From Desulfurococcales archaeon (GTDB lineage Archaea > Thermoproteota > Thermoprotei_A > CAZTBM01 > SZUA-1508): 6,738 nucleotides of DNA. Each line of letters begins with the position of its first letter. Positions within the stretch are counted from its first letter, which is position 1. The stretch is taken from positions 1 to 6,738 of the forward strand of contig DQVH01000109.1 of NCBI GenBank assembly GCA_015661855.1, in the 5' to 3' direction. The position numbers and the translations under genes were made by a program. The notes under the pieces are model-generated. The model had not been told where the DNA came from, searched no databases, and was given only the letters and a program-made list of their open reading frames with translations. Shown here piece after piece: positions 5,394-6,738 of the stretch.

Positions 5394-6026
5394 TTAAATT
5401 AACCTAACTATGTAGTAGTTGTTATAGACTTCTCTAGCAACCACTCTATACTTTAAGCATCCCCTATGATACTTAGTATTAAGAACGAGTGTATGGTATT
5501 CACCGTGTTCACCTAGAACATCTACACCTAAATTCTTAGTGTAGTGAATAAACTCATCTAAGTTACGGTTATTTATGGTTCTACCAAGCCAGTTCTTTAA
5601 TTTACCAATACAACCTATAATTAAGGTTTCTAGTTGAAGCTCATGAAACTCTCTATATAGAAGTTCATCTGGGCTTAAACCCCATAGTGGTTCTATAAGT
5701 TTTGCTCCAACCTCATTAGCTATAGACTCCATGTATTTTAAGTGTTCTTCAATATATACATCGCCAGCAACAATCTCTTTAACACCTAGTACTCTAAGAA
5801 CGTCAATAGTCTGTTTCCTCTCACACCCCTTCCTCAACTTTTTAACTAGAATACAGTTAATATTGAATAATGTTAATGTTTCAATCGATTTATGGATGTT
5901 TACTATGTGAGGGTTTGGTCTAGGAAAATCGTATATTAGGAGTAACCCTATATCAGCTCCTCCAGCTAAGTATAATGCATATAGAGACTCCTTACCACCA
6001 GATACAAAGGCTATCCTCATGAACAC
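5394..6026 (-). CDS. DUF71/Dph6-like ATP pyrophosphatase (probable diphthine-ammonia ligase family)
   Basis: This 210-residue protein belongs to the adenine-nucleotide alpha-hydrolase (PP-loop) superfamily. It opens with FVSGGKES (7-14), the PP-motif with Glu in place of the usual Asp. AGDVYIEEHLKYMES (87-101), EPLWGLSPDELL (112-123) and GEHGEYHTLVL (172-182) follow; these are signatures of the DUF71/COG2102 family. In eukaryotes and archaea, Dph6 from this family amidates diphthine on elongation factor 2, the last step of diphthamide synthesis. The GEHGEYHT form is also seen in relatives outside diphthamide synthesis, so function is inferred at family level. The frame opens at GTG (6024-6026), but ATG at 6018-6020 (codon 3) is better placed after GGAG and is the likely start. 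It is separated from its neighbours by 64 and 80 nt and is probably transcribed on its own or from the promoter upstream. Confidence 0.9.
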   Translation of the reverse strand: MFMRIAFVSGGKESLYALYLAGGADIGLLLIYDFPRPNPHIVNIHKSIETLTLFNINCILVKKLRKGCERKQTIDVLRVLGVKEIVAGDVYIEEHLKYMESIANEVGAKLIEPLWGLSPDELLYREFHELQLETLIIGCIGKLKNWLGRTINNRNLDEFIHYTKNLGVDVLGEHGEYHTLVLNTKYHRGCLKYRVVAREVYNNYYIVRLI

Positions 6027-6062
6027 TCCAACCTTACTAAACTAGAAAGACTATGTATACAC

Positions 6063-6070
6063 TATTAAAC
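6063..6070 (-). promoter_or_regulatory. Possible TATA box before the Dph6-like gene
   Basis: In the 80-nt gap the minus strand reads TAGTTTAATAGTG. With initiation about 25 nt downstream, near 6040, a leader of roughly 20 nt would carry the GGAG before the ATG at 6020. An A-rich stretch lies just upstream. The evidence is composition and spacing only. Confidence 0.3.
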
Positions 6071-6106
6071 TATTTTATTGTTTGAGTTTAAGGGTTGCTA
6101 TGGTTT

Positions 6107-6738
6107 TTAAGGTTTTTCACCATACACTTTAACGATATTATCAATATTTACTTTCTCTAAGTATCTACTATCTACCAATCCTTTTTCTAGGAGTTTTAGT
6201 TCATATTCCACCATAGTCCACGGGTAAACTACTACTCCAGGGCGTTTAGGATCATCTAGGTAGTCACTTTCAATCATGAATGCTGGAGGTATACTGTTAT
6301 CTAGTTTAGCTAGTATTGTCTGTACTCCAGGTATTGTTACACTAAATCCCATATCCACTATCTCTCTGATTATATTGAGATTGGTTACGTGGTGTACTAT
6401 TATCCTCCATCTATTCTTAAAACCTATTAGTCTACATATCTCACGTAGATAATTTAATGTTACTATCCCTCCACTCTCCATGTGTAAGTGTACTATGAAG
6501 TCATAGTCTCTACTAGCCTCTAAAGTTTTAATTAGGAGTACTTCTGATACTGCAATACGTTCAGGTAGAGTTCTATAGTGTTGTCTCCCAACTTCACCTA
6601 TACCATCGAGTAAGCCGTCTCTACACATTTTTATAAGTGAGTCTAAAACTTTATCAAGTAGTTTATATGCATCTTCTAGTTTAAGATTATACCTATCAGT
6701 AAGTTTATCTATGTCAGCAGGATGAACACCTGCAAAAC
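6107..6738 (-). CDS. TatD-related TIM-barrel metal-dependent hydrolase (5' end cut by window edge)
   Basis: The frame is open across the right edge and ends at TAA 6107-6109, so about 210 C-terminal residues are present. An ATG at 6626-6628 lies inside the gene and is not its start: the preceding codons read FAGVHPADIDKLTDRYN, the GxHP motif of TatD-like proteins. Further signatures are GIGEVGRQHY (metal-ligand Glu), FIVHLHMESGG (His), RIIVHHVTN (His) and FMIESDYLDDPKRP (Asp, in place of the usual ETDxP). The pattern fits the archaeal TatD-related group (COG1099-like, usually about 270 residues), so roughly 60 N-terminal residues with the HxH motif lie outside. These are predicted metal-dependent phosphoesterases or amidohydrolases; the true substrate is not known and nuclease activity is only inferred. 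The Dph6-like gene follows 80 nt downstream. Confidence 0.9.
   Translation of the reverse strand, partial: FAGVHPADIDKLTDRYNLKLEDAYKLLDKVLDSLIKMCRDGLLDGIGEVGRQHYRTLPERIAVSEVLLIKTLEASRDYDFIVHLHMESGGIVTLNYLREICRLIGFKNRWRIIVHHVTNLNIIREIVDMGFSVTIPGVQTILAKLDNSIPPAFMIESDYLDDPKRPGVVVYPWTMVEYELKLLEKGLVDSRYLEKVNIDNIVKVYGEKP

Noticed and set aside
6091..6117. T-rich runs (GGTTTTTAAGGTTTTT) as a terminator
   Set aside because: The T runs are on the plus strand, whereas the genes are transcribed from the minus strand, where they read as A runs. They also overlap the end of the coding region.
6626..6628. ATG as the start of the TatD-related gene
   Set aside because: The frame upstream is open to the window edge and encodes the GVHP motif, so this ATG is internal and the gene is partial.

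Overview
The window looks like a piece of an AT-rich archaeal chromosome, most likely a thermophilic member of the Thermoproteota (Crenarchaeota). The evidence is gene content: an aKMT-type protein-lysine methyltransferase, a family 4 iron-sulfur uracil-DNA glycosylase with a PCNA-binding-like tail, an archaeal TatD-related TIM-barrel hydrolase and a diphthamide-synthase-like ATP pyrophosphatase. Codon choice (AGA/AGG, ATA, CTA, AGT), frequent TTG and GTG starts, and GGAGGT or GGTG Shine-Dalgarno (SD) sites fit this. The genus cannot be fixed from the sequence alone. There are no RNA genes, insertion sequences, CRISPR arrays or obvious transferred islands.

Every supportable gene lies on the minus strand, so the window is read from right to left. 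In transcription order: a TatD-related hydrolase (N-terminus beyond the right edge); a DUF71/Dph6-like ATP pyrophosphatase; a histone-deacetylase-family enzyme; a family 4 uracil-DNA glycosylase; a large polytopic membrane protein with a C-terminal SpoIIM (DUF95) domain; an unrecognised 156-residue soluble protein; a 197-residue surface protein with two membrane segments; a 34-residue single-span membrane peptide found by eye; and an aKMT-like methyltransferase running off the left edge with only its last few residues missing.

Spacing suggests transcription units. The deacetylase, glycosylase and SpoIIM genes are 4 and 11 nt apart and almost surely cotranscribed. The SpoIIM gene, the 156-residue gene and the surface-protein gene follow with gaps of 41 and 49 nt and may continue the unit. 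Gaps of 80 and 64 nt precede the Dph6-like and deacetylase genes and hold TATA-like boxes. The longest non-coding stretch (609-865) lies between the surface-protein gene and the 34-residue gene. It contains a perfect but orphan SD and an open frame with no usual start codon.

Functionally this is mostly housekeeping: DNA repair, translation-factor modification and lysine-modification chemistry (a deacetylase-fold enzyme and a lysine methyltransferase), wrapped around a less understood membrane/surface block. No clearly new biological system is proven. The items most worth following are the SpoIIM block, the tiny membrane peptide upstream of the methyltransferase, the 35-codon frame after the surface-protein stop, and the PIP-box-like tail of the glycosylase.
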